Below, piece after piece: positions 16,453 to 24,400 of a stretch of 33,819 nucleotides of DNA. The stretch covers positions 1 through 33,819 of the forward strand of contig JAKFXQ010000040.1 of NCBI GenBank assembly GCA_021731295.1, given 5' to 3'. Source of the stretch: Patescibacteria group bacterium. GTDB lineage: Bacteria > Patescibacteriota > Minisyncoccia > Phycocordibacterales > UBA2100. A model generated the notes under the pieces. The model had not been told where the DNA came from. It did no database searches and saw only the letters and a list, made by a program, of their open reading frames with translations. The position numbers and the translations under genes were made by a program. Numbering within the stretch: position 1 is the first letter of the stretch; each line of letters starts with the position of its first letter.

Positions 16453-17981
16453 CGCGCGCTTCGCACGTACATCCACGACACGAACATGAGGAGTGCTGGT
16501 ACGAAGAGTACTCGTTCGCCAAGCAGTACGTACGGCGTTAACGTGTCTCGTAATCCGACTGTCGCAACCGCGGTGCCGGTAACGCCAAAATCGGTGCGCG
16601 CGATAATGCGGCCGCTTGGGGCAATAATTTCGGCGGGCGCTGAGTCAGTGGCGACGAGGAAGTACCTATCAGTTTCAACAGCTCGTACACGGTTCATTGT
16701 AGAAACTTTGCGTTGCACCCATCGCGATTCATTAAACCAGCCGAGTGCCGAACCATTAGTCAGAATGTCCGCACCCTTGAGCGCGAGTTTTCGGCTGTGC
16801 CGAGGCGACATGCTCTCAAGGCAGATAGAGCCGCCAATGGTCATGCCGCGCATCACGGCAGGTTCAGGATGTTCGACGACCGATAGCCGGCGCGAAATGG
16901 CGTTCACCGTCGCAGAACGAGCCATGATATATGGCGTGTACTCGCGTGGAGGCGCGAGGAACGTTTTGTCCGCGTAACGCCAGAGCGCATCACGTGGCGA
17001 ATAGAACGCGCTCCGTTTAGTGCCAACGTTCGCCCGCCACTCAATGATGGAATCAACGATGGTGAATCTCGAATCGCTCGATTTCCATTCGTAGGTAAGA
17101 CCCGTGGATGTCGCGAGTAGTTCCAAGGATTCTGGAAACACGAGTAAGCCTAAGTCCGGATGGGCATCCTGCAGCGGATTCAAGAGCATCATCACGTCAC
17201 TGATTTTTCGATGCGGGGGGATGGTGTTGCCATGCGAATCGATGGAGACCGATGCCGCGACAAGTTGCGACGCGTCCTGGGCACTGCCAATCAGTGCGGA
17301 AAACATGAAGAGTGTGCCGAGCAGGACTGCCGTTGATGTGAGTATTACCCATTGCGTCTGGCGGCGCAGCATGAACGCAAGTCCAATAGAAAGTGCGTAG
17401 GCTACCCAAGACAACATGAAGATGCCGCCTAATTTCGCGAGTGCGATAAACGGAGAAGCGGCGATGCCGTATCCGGCCATATGTGCAGAGAAATCGGCGC
17501 CCATGAAAATCCCTGGCCCGTGCATGATGACGGCATACAGCCACATCTGTGCGTATTCAGTTAGTACGAACAACGATGCGCCGAAGATTACGCTGGTGAT
17601 GGGGTGTGTATATGAGGCGACACGCGCGAAGAGCAGCAGATTGGCCGTCATGAGTGCGGCGAAGGGAAGAACAATAAGAGACCACTGTAAGAAGACCACG
17701 AACGCGCTCGCGACCCACGAGTCAATGCCCAGCCACAGGAGGGGGATGGTTCCCCAAAATGCACCGAGCGACGTGCCGATGAACACGAAGGAAAATAGGG
17801 CAGCTCGGATACGAGTGAGTGTGGAGCGTATCGCTGCGTGCATGATGGGCACAAGCCCGAGAATCGCGAGCGGCCACGCGTGTGGAATGTATGCGGCACT
17901 TCCGGCAAGGAACGCGCCAAGCGCAATCAGGGCCCCATCTCGCGAAGCGAGTGCATGCACACCGCTATACAAACGACGCAT
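16407..17981 (-). CDS. lnt: Apolipoprotein N-acyltransferase-like CN hydrolase (524 aa)
   Basis: The N-terminal half (about residues 15-235) has six to eight membrane segments. The C-terminal half is a nitrilase-fold domain outside the membrane. The catalytic triad is visible: Glu284 in VFPES, Lys339 in ADKTFLAPPREY and Cys387 in GSICLES. The order and context match Lnt, which transfers an acyl chain to the N-terminal Cys of lipoproteins. A last membrane helix (about 498-512) follows. The length is usual for Lnt. Some motifs are loose (PPREYTPY rather than PFGEYIP), so another acyl acceptor is possible. None of the P proteins shows a clear lipobox. The gene lies inside the array, overlaps P7 by 46 nt and is divergent from P8 with 15 bp between starts. 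Confidence 0.82.
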   Translation of the reverse strand: MRRLYSGVHALASRDGALIALGAFLAGSAAYIPHAWPLAILGLVPIMHAAIRSTLTRIRAALFSFVFIGTSLGAFWGTIPLLWLGIDSWVASAFVVFLQWSLIVLPFAALMTANLLLFARVASYTHPITSVIFGASLFVLTEYAQMWLYAVIMHGPGIFMGADFSAHMAGYGIAASPFIALAKLGGIFMLSWVAYALSIGLAFMLRRQTQWVILTSTAVLLGTLFMFSALIGSAQDASQLVAASVSIDSHGNTIPPHRKISDVMMLLNPLQDAHPDLGLLVFPESLELLATSTGLTYEWKSSDSRFTIVDSIIEWRANVGTKRSAFYSPRDALWRYADKTFLAPPREYTPYIMARSATVNAISRRLSVVEHPEPAVMRGMTIGGSICLESMSPRHSRKLALKGADILTNGSALGWFNESRWVQRKVSTMNRVRAVETDRYFLVATDSAPAEIIAPSGRIIARTDFGVTGTAVATVGLRDTLTPYVLLGERVLFVPALLMFVSWMYVRSARHVPTQSANRSGTSA

Positions 17982-17983
17982 GC

Positions 17984-17989
17984 TACATT
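17984..17989 (+). promoter_or_regulatory. -10 box TACATT for P8
   Basis: TACATT, preceded by TGC, ends 7 nt before the ATG at 17997. The opposite-strand promoter of lnt (possibly CACAAT, 17987-17992) must lie in the same 15 bp, which also contain a GCTAC direct repeat. Confidence 0.55.
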
Positions 17990-17996
17990 GTGCTAC

Positions 17997-19430
17997 ATGA
18001 ATGTGCGATTGCAGAATTTTTTTATACCCGCCGTTTTCTTGGCATTGTTGCTACCGACTACGTCAGGGGCGCAAGAGCGCATAGTCATCCGGCAGACGGA
18101 ACAGGGCTTTGATGCGCCAACGGTAATTATCGAGGCCGGGGACACCGTCGAATTCATCAACGACCGACAGGACCCGGTATGGATTGCCTCCGATTTACAT
18201 CCGTCTCACACGGCGTATCCAGGCTCCGACGTGAGTGCCTGTGGAGGAGACGTGCTCATGTTTGATGCGTGTGGCGCAACGGCACCTGGGGAGTCGTTTA
18301 CATTTACCTTCACTGAAGGCGGAGCGTGGGGATACCACGACCATCTACACCCAACGTTTGGTGGGCAGATCATTGTGCGCGGCGGTGAAGAGAGAGTATG
18401 GCGATCATCCCTTTCTGGATGGCAACGTTTCAAGGCGGTCTTCTTTCGGCAGTGGTTCGAGTTTGCTCCGGCATTCGCAGATAGTTCAGTTCGCGGTTAC
18501 CCTGTGCGCGATGCGATGAAAGACCCAATCATGCGTGAATATCTGATACGGATGTATGGACACAATCGCGTCCTCGCGGCACTTGAGCGCCCGCGCGGGG
18601 ACGAGCGCACACCGGTCATCTGTCATCTCGAGGGGCATTACGTCGGGCGAATGGCGTACGAACTTGGATATGTGGCGCTCGGTGACGTGGCGCTCGATAC
18701 GCGATGCCAGCTTGGGTTCTACCATGGGCTTCTTGAGACGGGCATCGGGTCCGTCGGTACTGACGAAACGATTGCGAAACTCGCTGCGGATTGTGAGACG
18801 CGCAAAGGAGAACCCATTTTCGTAGTGAGCTGCTATCACGGTCTCGGGCACGGGCTGATTGTGTACCATCGATATGACTTACCGACAGCGCTAGAGAAGT
18901 GCAGAATAATCCAAAATGAAAAAGCGTGGGACCTGTGCTATCACGGTGCGTTCATGGAGAATGCCTTCGTTGCGCGCGGGTTTGGTGTCGAACATGAGAC
19001 GGAGTGGCTAAAGGAGGACGATCCGTGGTTCCCGTGCAATGACGAACATGTTGCGACACGAGATGGAGCGATTGTCTGCGCATTCTCACTTCCGGCGATT
19101 TGGAGCGCTCCCATGTTCAATCCGGACGAGCAGATTGCGCGATGTGCAGAGTTCGACGACGCGCGCCGCTCCTTCTGTTTCCAAGGATTCGGTTTCAACA
19201 CCACCGCATGGTACATATTCGATGAGCGCACGATGATGCAAACGTGTGAACGTGCGGAGCGTCCAGATGATGTTATAGACTGCGTGTCAGGGGCCGTCGT
19301 CATGGCGAGTCTCATACGGACTCAATCGACAGACTTCGTCAATGCACGGCTGTGCCAAGTGCATCCTGACGGGCCTGAAGCATGTGGCAAGGCAGTCGCA
19401 GAAAGACTTTCGTGGGTATTCAATCTCTGA
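17997..19430 (+). CDS. P8: cupredoxin domain fused to HxxxH/HGxGH Cys-rich domain (477 aa)
   Basis: A signal peptide (residues 7-25, ending TTSGA) precedes a cupredoxin fold at about 28-128. It shows DLHPSHTAYPG (H68, H71) and WGYHDHLHPTFGG (H114, H116), with Asp where type 1 copper proteins have Cys. An inserted loop (about 79-97) has two Cys not found in the other cupredoxins here. The Cys/His domain follows: H210xxxH214 (CHLEGHYVG), GFYHG with H243, H281xxxH285 (CYHGLGHG) and CYHGAFMENAF with Glu321. Cys pairs run to residue 470. The start at 17997 is set by the signal peptide and the -10 box; longer forms would read through the lnt start region. It has the same architecture as P1, 11 kb away on the other strand. 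The function is inferred as a metal-binding exported protein. Confidence 0.86.
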   Translation: MNVRLQNFFIPAVFLALLLPTTSGAQERIVIRQTEQGFDAPTVIIEAGDTVEFINDRQDPVWIASDLHPSHTAYPGSDVSACGGDVLMFDACGATAPGESFTFTFTEGGAWGYHDHLHPTFGGQIIVRGGEERVWRSSLSGWQRFKAVFFRQWFEFAPAFADSSVRGYPVRDAMKDPIMREYLIRMYGHNRVLAALERPRGDERTPVICHLEGHYVGRMAYELGYVALGDVALDTRCQLGFYHGLLETGIGSVGTDETIAKLAADCETRKGEPIFVVSCYHGLGHGLIVYHRYDLPTALEKCRIIQNEKAWDLCYHGAFMENAFVARGFGVEHETEWLKEDDPWFPCNDEHVATRDGAIVCAFSLPAIWSAPMFNPDEQIARCAEFDDARRSFCFQGFGFNTTAWYIFDERTMMQTCERAERPDDVIDCVSGAVVMASLIRTQSTDFVNARLCQVHPDGPEACGKAVAERLSWVFNL

Positions 19431-19476
19431 CAAAGGCATTGAACACTCTTCGTGGGCATTCCAACTATAGTCGCGG

Positions 19477-19482
19477 TATGAT
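19477..19482 (+). promoter_or_regulatory. -10 box TATGAT for the cupredoxin-P9 pair
   Basis: TATGAT ends 6 nt before the GTG at 19489, which selects this GTG over the one directly adjoining the box at 19483. Confidence 0.6.
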
Positions 19483-19488
19483 GTGCGC

Positions 19489-19848
19489 GTGAACCGGTAC
19501 AGCAGTATCGCCATAGCACTGTGTATTGTTGTGGGGATAGCAGGCTATCTGTATCTATCTCCGCAGACGCCAGAGGCGCGCACCATCGTCCTCACGGAGG
19601 ATGGATTTGTACCTAACGAGATTTCTATTCCACGCGGAAGTACGGTGACGTTTACCAATACACTCGAGAAGCAATACTGGCCCGCTTCGAACCTGCACCC
19701 GGACCACTCTATCTATCCTGAATTTGACCCGAAGCGCCCGCTGTCTCCGGAAGAGGAATGGTCGTTTACGTTTGATAAAGAGGGGACGTGGCGTTTCCAC
19801 GACCATCTCCGTTCGTATTACACTGGCGTTATCTATGTCCGCGACTAG
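19489..19848 (+). CDS. Stand-alone anchored cupredoxin with HDH motif (119 aa)
   Basis: A single anchor (residues 6-24, SIAIALCIVVGIAGYLYL) carries one cupredoxin domain. Strands include TIVLTEDGFVPNEISIPRGS and VTFTNT, then WPASNLHPDHSIYPEFDP and WRFHDHLRSYYTG. The HPxH and HDH motifs are those of the cupredoxin parts of P1 and P8, again with Asp instead of the copper-ligating Cys. The GTG start is chosen by spacing to TATGAT. The 3' end overlaps P9 by 14 nt in another frame, so the two-domain protein seen twice elsewhere is encoded here as two coupled genes, each with its own anchor. Confidence 0.82.
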   Translation: MNRYSSIAIALCIVVGIAGYLYLSPQTPEARTIVLTEDGFVPNEISIPRGSTVTFTNTLEKQYWPASNLHPDHSIYPEFDPKRPLSPEEEWSFTFDKEGTWRFHDHLRSYYTGVIYVRD

Positions 19849-21034
19849 AAGGAATCTGTTCTTCGTGGGACTCCTGGTCGGAGCTGCGGCATCATTCCTT
19901 TTGATTACTCGGGTTGATGCGGATACGCGCGCGATTGCCGCATGTGTGGATGCGCACGAGGGGCCCGAACTCATCGACTGTTTGTATGCGTTGATAGACG
20001 AGCGAATGGCCGAGGAGAGCATTACGGAATCCATGCGCCTGTTCCAGCGTGTGTATGAAGGCTCAACACATTTCGCGCGCACCGGGTGTCACACGCATGC
20101 GCACCGGGTGGGGGACATGGCGTACTACAACATCTTTGTGCCGACGCGCGATTTGGCGGCACTCGATTTGGGTGTCGAAACCGGCGCCTGTGGCTACGGC
20201 TTTTATCACGGATTGTTTGAGCATTTGGTGCAAGACAACCTTGAGCCGGAGTATGTGATGAATTTGTGCGAAGTGATGGCGGTGCGTTTGCAGCCAGTGT
20301 TGGGTGACATACGCAAAATCTGCTACCACGGCAGCGGTCACGGATTCATGTTGGGACACGTCGAAGATTTGCCGCAAGAAGTGTGGGGTGATATTCATGC
20401 ATTTGTCGACGTGCCGCTCTCGCTCTGTGCGCGCCTTGATCGTGCGACACAGCGCGAAAGGGAAGAATGCGAAGAAGGCATCTACAACGTCATTGTCGAA
20501 TGGATGGAGACGACGCAGTTTGGATTTAGGTACGATGACGACGCACCGTTTGCGGTGTGTGAAGAGGCACAGCCAAGTCATCGGCGAGCATGCTATTACG
20601 AGATGGCGCAAAAACTGGACCGTCTCGCCAGCGGGTCAGTACTCACCCTGCATCGCATACTCGAACAGGTCTCGGATGATGAGTTACGGCGCATGTCCTT
20701 CAGTGTCGCGATTGCCGGTATGGTTCAGCCAGTCGCCTATGGCGATGGGTACCAACCGCTTTTCAGTGAATGTTTTCTCCTCCAGACGCCCTATAAAGAG
20801 ATTTGCGTCGACGCCATTATTCATGGACTTTTCGAGCATGGGCTACCGACAGAAGAGTACCGTAAGCCGCTTTCGTTGTGCGCCGATTCTCGCGTCGCTA
20901 AGCACGGCCTTGTCGAAGGTTGCTACGCAGCGGTTGCCCGACGACTTCCACGTTTCTACGAGCCAGAACGACGTGTGCACATATGTGCAGAAATGCCCGT
21001 GGATTACCGAGAAGGATGCTTGGCGGCGCGATGA
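19835..21034 (+). CDS. P9: HxxxH/HGxGH Cys-rich exported protein (399 aa)
   Basis: The anchor spans residues 8-25 (LFFVGLLVGAAASFLLIT). Signature residues are H86xxxH90 (CHTHAHRVG), GFYHG with H125, and H165xxxH169 (CYHGSGHG). The next unit reads CEEGIYNVIVEWM, so the Glu found 7 residues after the Cys in most members is displaced by three positions. Several Cys pairs follow. The ATG at 19835 lies inside the end of the cupredoxin gene (14-nt overlap), with no separate promoter seen; translation is probably coupled. A frameshift of one fused gene is unlikely because P9 has its own complete anchor right after the start. Confidence 0.83.
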   Translation: MSATRRNLFFVGLLVGAAASFLLITRVDADTRAIAACVDAHEGPELIDCLYALIDERMAEESITESMRLFQRVYEGSTHFARTGCHTHAHRVGDMAYYNIFVPTRDLAALDLGVETGACGYGFYHGLFEHLVQDNLEPEYVMNLCEVMAVRLQPVLGDIRKICYHGSGHGFMLGHVEDLPQEVWGDIHAFVDVPLSLCARLDRATQREREECEEGIYNVIVEWMETTQFGFRYDDDAPFAVCEEAQPSHRRACYYEMAQKLDRLASGSVLTLHRILEQVSDDELRRMSFSVAIAGMVQPVAYGDGYQPLFSECFLLQTPYKEICVDAIIHGLFEHGLPTEEYRKPLSLCADSRVAKHGLVEGCYAAVARRLPRFYEPERRVHICAEMPVDYREGCLAAR

Positions 21035-21040
21035 TACCAT
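21035..21040 (+). promoter_or_regulatory. -10 box TACCAT
   Basis: TACCAT, preceded by TGA, ends 6 nt before the ATG at 21047. The box starts at the first base after the P9 stop codon. Confidence 0.55.
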
Positions 21041-21046
21041 AGAGAC

Positions 21047-22144
21047 ATGCAAGCCCTGGTGCGATTCCTCTCGTACAACAACGCGGTCCCTGTCGGGCTG
21101 TCGCTCCTCATGCTTTCCGTGACTGCGGCGTTCGCCTCGAGCGAGGAGATGCGCGAAACGGTGTACGACTCGGAAACGCAGGTAGTCGCCGTCGACAATA
21201 CCTACATTTCCAACATTGACCTTGCGACGTTCCAGCCGCGCGCGGAAATCACGGCGGTAACCGAAGATGAAGAGCAGTTCTACGTCTCATACACACTCAG
21301 TACGATAGATATTGAGGATGGCGTCTGGCAGGATGTGGTGAAAGACCGTTCTATTACCGTTACCAAAGCGTTCCTCGGAGACAGCATTGACCTCGGTCTC
21401 CATATTTCAAAGGAGCTAGCGCAGGTCGTTGCGGCAGAGCACGCCCGTCTGAGCGAAACGCAACAGATAGAGCAGAGAAATGTCACACCACGCATTGTTG
21501 CGACTGAGTACTCAGGGCTCATTGGCCGCTTCATGGACCCGACAGTTGAGGAGTTTGAGGGCTATCAGCCTGTAGTAGTCGCGCCAGAACCCGAGCCGAA
21601 TACTCCGCAGGTTGCCGGCGCTGCGGGCTCGACCAATACGTCAGCACCATCCGGTGGCGCGCCGGCAACGCTCTCTATCACACTCCTCGGTGATTCTCCG
21701 GCGCGCGTCGCGCGGGGCGGCGACTATCGCGAACTGGGCGTCGCAGTAACGGGCGGTTCTGGCGCACCAACAGTATTGGCGTCAGTTGATGGCGGAGCGC
21801 AAAAGCCGAGCAATCAGATTGTCCTCGATACGACCTACGATCGAGCGTGGCATATACAGTATGAGGTGCGCGACGGAGGCGCGGTTGCCTACGCGGAGCG
21901 ATACGTGCTCGTCGGGAACGCGCAGATACCTGGAAGCCAGCCTTCGCCGGAGCCGCCTGCGCCGGAACCTGTACAGGAACCCGTACCAGAACCGGAGCCA
22001 GCGGCGCTTCCCGAAGAATCTGCCTCGAGTACCGAAACAGTCAACGAACCTGAGCCTGTACCTGATGTGGTGCTCGGACCGGAGGCACCAATCGACGACA
22101 CTGTTTCAACGAGCACTGAAGCCACCGAAGTCGTATCAGAGTGA
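21047..22144 (+). CDS. Exported protein with Ig-like domain and Pro/Glu-rich tail (365 aa)
   Basis: A signal peptide ends near residue 30 (LMLSVTAAFA-SS). Residues about 30-180 form an alpha/beta region without a known name (ISNIDLATFQPRAEIT, TEYSGLIGRFMDP); I have the impression that this domain recurs in parcubacterial proteins. Residues about 205-288 look like a bacterial Ig-like (DUF5011-type) domain: SITLLGDSPARVARGGDYRE and IQYEVRDGGAVAYAERYVLV. The last 75 residues are a disordered Pro/Glu/Ser tail with PEP, PVPEPEP and APEP repeats, suited to crossing the cell wall. It has no cysteines, so it is not part of the P family, though it lies within the array. The role is probably structural or surface related. 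Confidence 0.78.
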   Translation: MQALVRFLSYNNAVPVGLSLLMLSVTAAFASSEEMRETVYDSETQVVAVDNTYISNIDLATFQPRAEITAVTEDEEQFYVSYTLSTIDIEDGVWQDVVKDRSITVTKAFLGDSIDLGLHISKELAQVVAAEHARLSETQQIEQRNVTPRIVATEYSGLIGRFMDPTVEEFEGYQPVVVAPEPEPNTPQVAGAAGSTNTSAPSGGAPATLSITLLGDSPARVARGGDYRELGVAVTGGSGAPTVLASVDGGAQKPSNQIVLDTTYDRAWHIQYEVRDGGAVAYAERYVLVGNAQIPGSQPSPEPPAPEPVQEPVPEPEPAALPEESASSTETVNEPEPVPDVVLGPEAPIDDTVSTSTEATEVVSE

Positions 22145-22168
22145 GTAGCGCCGACATCAGCTCTGCGC

Positions 22169-22174
22169 TAGTAT
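22169..22174 (+). promoter_or_regulatory. -10 box TAGTAT for the P10-P11-P12 operon
   Basis: TAGTAT ends 7 nt before the ATG at 22182 and covers part of an in-frame upstream ATG (22173), which therefore cannot be in the mRNA if the transcript is leaderless. Confidence 0.6.
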
Positions 22175-22181
22175 GCTTGAC

Positions 22182-23360
22182 ATGAAAGCACTTGGCGTGC
22201 CCTTGTTCGCTCTCGGCATACTCGCGCTCGTCGTCTGGGCCTTATCCAGGGGATTTGGGGCAAGCTACGATGCGACGACCATCGCCGAGGGAGTTCAGTC
22301 GTTCGACGAACTCGCCGATCGTTTCGAATTGGTCGCGCAAGAGAAAGGAGGCGTGTATGCGTTTAACCTATTGCGTGAGGCGCGATTGCCACCAAATATT
22401 GATATGCATCTTTTAGGACATCGCATTGGAGACGAGATGTACAAGCAAGAAGGCATAGAAGGTATCGCGCTGTGTACCGATGAATTCAGGAATGCCTGCT
22501 CGCACACAATGGTCATAGGCGCTCTCACAGATCACGGTGAAGCTGCGCTCCCAATGATTCGTGACGCCTGCAAGCGAGCGCCCGGTGGGCCCGGTGCGTA
22601 CACCATGTGTTACCACGGACTCGGCCACGGGGTCTTCGCGTACTATGGGTATTCGATTCCAGAAACGGTAGCGATGTGCGAAAAGACGGGAACGGAAGAA
22701 TATCGAAACAGGGAAGCAACGGAGTGTATTGGCGGCGCGGTCATGGAACTTTCAGGCGGCGGCGGGCACGACCGAGAGCTGTGGTTGGATGCGCGTGCGG
22801 CGTATATAGAAGAAGACCCTGTCGCGTTTTGCTTAAGTGACGAGATGCCGGATTTTGCAAAGTCCCAATGCCTCACGTACATCACACCTGAACTGTGGGC
22901 TCAAGTTGGGATAGACATGGGAGAGCCCGACCCACGACAGTACGTTGATGCGTTTGCGCTCTGTGCGCCAATACGTAATCAGGAATTGCGCACCACCTGC
23001 TACGGTGCATTTGGCAAAGAGTTCGTCCCACTGGCGGCGAATCGCGACATCCGACTTGTCGACAAACTTCCGGACGAGAAGTACCAGGACGTCATTCTGT
23101 GGTGTGGATATGCGAACGTCGCAGAAGGAATAGACGCCTGTCTCTCGCAGGCAGTGTTCTCCTTGTTCTGGGGCGGAGAAAACGACCCTGAAGCGTCGTT
23201 CCGTTTCTGCGCACTCGTGACTGACCCTGGACGCGCCACGGCATGCTACCGAACGCTGGGCGACAATATTCGATACTACATTCGTGATGATCGCCGGTCG
23301 GCCCTCTGCGGTCGGTTGCCGTCATACGCACAGGAGGCCTGTGCGACAGAACAATCATGA
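22182..23360 (+). CDS. P10: HxxxH/HGxGH Cys-rich exported protein (392 aa)
   Basis: The anchor spans residues 7-22 (PLFALGILALVVWALS). Signature residues are H76xxxH80 (MHLLGHRIG), ACSHT with H108 (Thr where most have Glu or Gly), H145xxxH149 (CYHGLGHG) and CIGGAVMEL with Glu189. The C-terminal half shows the Cys repeat most clearly, with spacings of 10-12 residues inside each pair: FCLSDEMPDFAKSQC, LCAPIRNQELRTTC, WCGYANVAEGIDAC, FCALVTDPGRATAC, LCGRLPSYAQEAC. This suggests helical hairpins each closed by a disulfide. It is the first gene of a three-gene operon joined by ATGA overlaps. Confidence 0.84.
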   Translation: MKALGVPLFALGILALVVWALSRGFGASYDATTIAEGVQSFDELADRFELVAQEKGGVYAFNLLREARLPPNIDMHLLGHRIGDEMYKQEGIEGIALCTDEFRNACSHTMVIGALTDHGEAALPMIRDACKRAPGGPGAYTMCYHGLGHGVFAYYGYSIPETVAMCEKTGTEEYRNREATECIGGAVMELSGGGGHDRELWLDARAAYIEEDPVAFCLSDEMPDFAKSQCLTYITPELWAQVGIDMGEPDPRQYVDAFALCAPIRNQELRTTCYGAFGKEFVPLAANRDIRLVDKLPDEKYQDVILWCGYANVAEGIDACLSQAVFSLFWGGENDPEASFRFCALVTDPGRATACYRTLGDNIRYYIRDDRRSALCGRLPSYAQEACATEQS

Positions 23361-24400
23361 ATCGGGCGCATTGGGGGCTGGTTGTTGTCGCACTGCTCGT
23401 AGTCGGGCTTATCTTCATGGGTGCGAATCGTCGCGACATGGCGACGCCCCCGCTCGGAGTCGAGTACGAAGAGGAATGGAAAGAGTTCATCAGCACTGTC
23501 GGCCCGCAAGAAGCGTATCGTGCATTTGCGGAATCCGTGCGCGATTTGCAACCGGGCCCACAACACACCAACGCACATTTCTTTGGCGCTGCGCTTTTCG
23601 GTGCCGTAGGGACGGACGGACTTCCGGCATGCGATGACCGTTTCTCGTTCGGCTGCTACCACGAGTTTCTTGGCCACGCGATACGTGATTTGGGGCTCGA
23701 CGTTGTCTTCGAACTCAACGCACGGTGCCGCGAAGTAATTCCGCATAATCCACTTTCGTGCCAGCACGGCATCGGGCACGGCGTGCAAGCGCATTTCGGG
23801 TACGAAGACGCAGCGCTCTTCTCCTCACTTGATGTGTGCAAATCGTTGCCAGACGCTGACATCATTGGTGGATGCTACGGCGGAGCGTTCATGGAGTACA
23901 ATTTACGCACCATGGTCGGGGAATCGGCGCCTCTGCGCGAAGGATTTGAAGATCCGCACTATCCGTGCTCCGTCGTTGAGGACGATTACGTAACGGCATG
24001 CGTATTTTGGCAGCCGCAGTGGTGGTTGGCCCAAATGCGCACGACGATGCTCGGTTCGACCGTGCGTGAGCGCGTCGGTGAGGCAGGACGACTGTGCACC
24101 AGCTCGCGTGACCGTGAGCATTGTTTCGAAGGCGTGGGGAATATCATGCTGTCGGAAGCGCGTGATGAACGAGGTGTCCCGCAAATCGCGGTCGCTCAGG
24201 ACTTATGTGAAGCAGCAGCGCGCACCGATGCCGACGAGTTGCGCTGTCTCTCCATTGCCGCGAATCACTTTGGTATTGAAGTGTCGCACGAGGCTGGGCG
24301 CGACGTGTGCAGCAAGCTCACTGGGGAAAGTCGTATCTTTTGTGAGAATCATGCGGTCAACATTGCAAACATCGCGAATCGGCCGCCGTTCCCCCTATGA
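23357..24400 (+). CDS. P11: HxxxH/HGxGH Cys-rich exported protein (347 aa)
   Basis: The anchor spans residues 6-22 (WGLVVVALLVVGLIFMG). Signature residues are H70xxxH74 (QHTNAHFFG), GCYHEFLGH with H102, H137xxxH141 (CQHGIGHG) and GCYGGAFMEYNL with Glu180. ACVFWQPQWW replaces the CFYNISTLW of P4-P6. The YHEFLGH stretch is not an HExxH zinc-protease motif (spacing is one residue too long). The start overlaps the P10 stop as ATGA, and its stop overlaps the P12 start likewise, so the three proteins are probably made in fixed proportion and may form one complex. Confidence 0.84.
   Translation: MNRAHWGLVVVALLVVGLIFMGANRRDMATPPLGVEYEEEWKEFISTVGPQEAYRAFAESVRDLQPGPQHTNAHFFGAALFGAVGTDGLPACDDRFSFGCYHEFLGHAIRDLGLDVVFELNARCREVIPHNPLSCQHGIGHGVQAHFGYEDAALFSSLDVCKSLPDADIIGGCYGGAFMEYNLRTMVGESAPLREGFEDPHYPCSVVEDDYVTACVFWQPQWWLAQMRTTMLGSTVRERVGEAGRLCTSSRDREHCFEGVGNIMLSEARDERGVPQIAVAQDLCEAAARTDADELRCLSIAANHFGIEVSHEAGRDVCSKLTGESRIFCENHAVNIANIANRPPFPL

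Noticed and set aside
19409-19461. Direct repeat CGTGGGTATT/CGTGGGCATT around the P8 stop
   Set aside because: It is short, imperfect and 40 nt apart, with no adjoining element; probably chance.
19724-19834. P9 starting inside the cupredoxin gene, or one frameshifted fusion gene
   Set aside because: The upstream part is an out-of-frame shadow of the cupredoxin, and P9 has its own complete anchor from 19835.
23657-23680. Possible HExxH zinc-protease motif in P11 (YHEFLGH) and P3 (HHEVLGLH)
   Set aside because: The second His is one or more residues too far, and other members lack the pattern.
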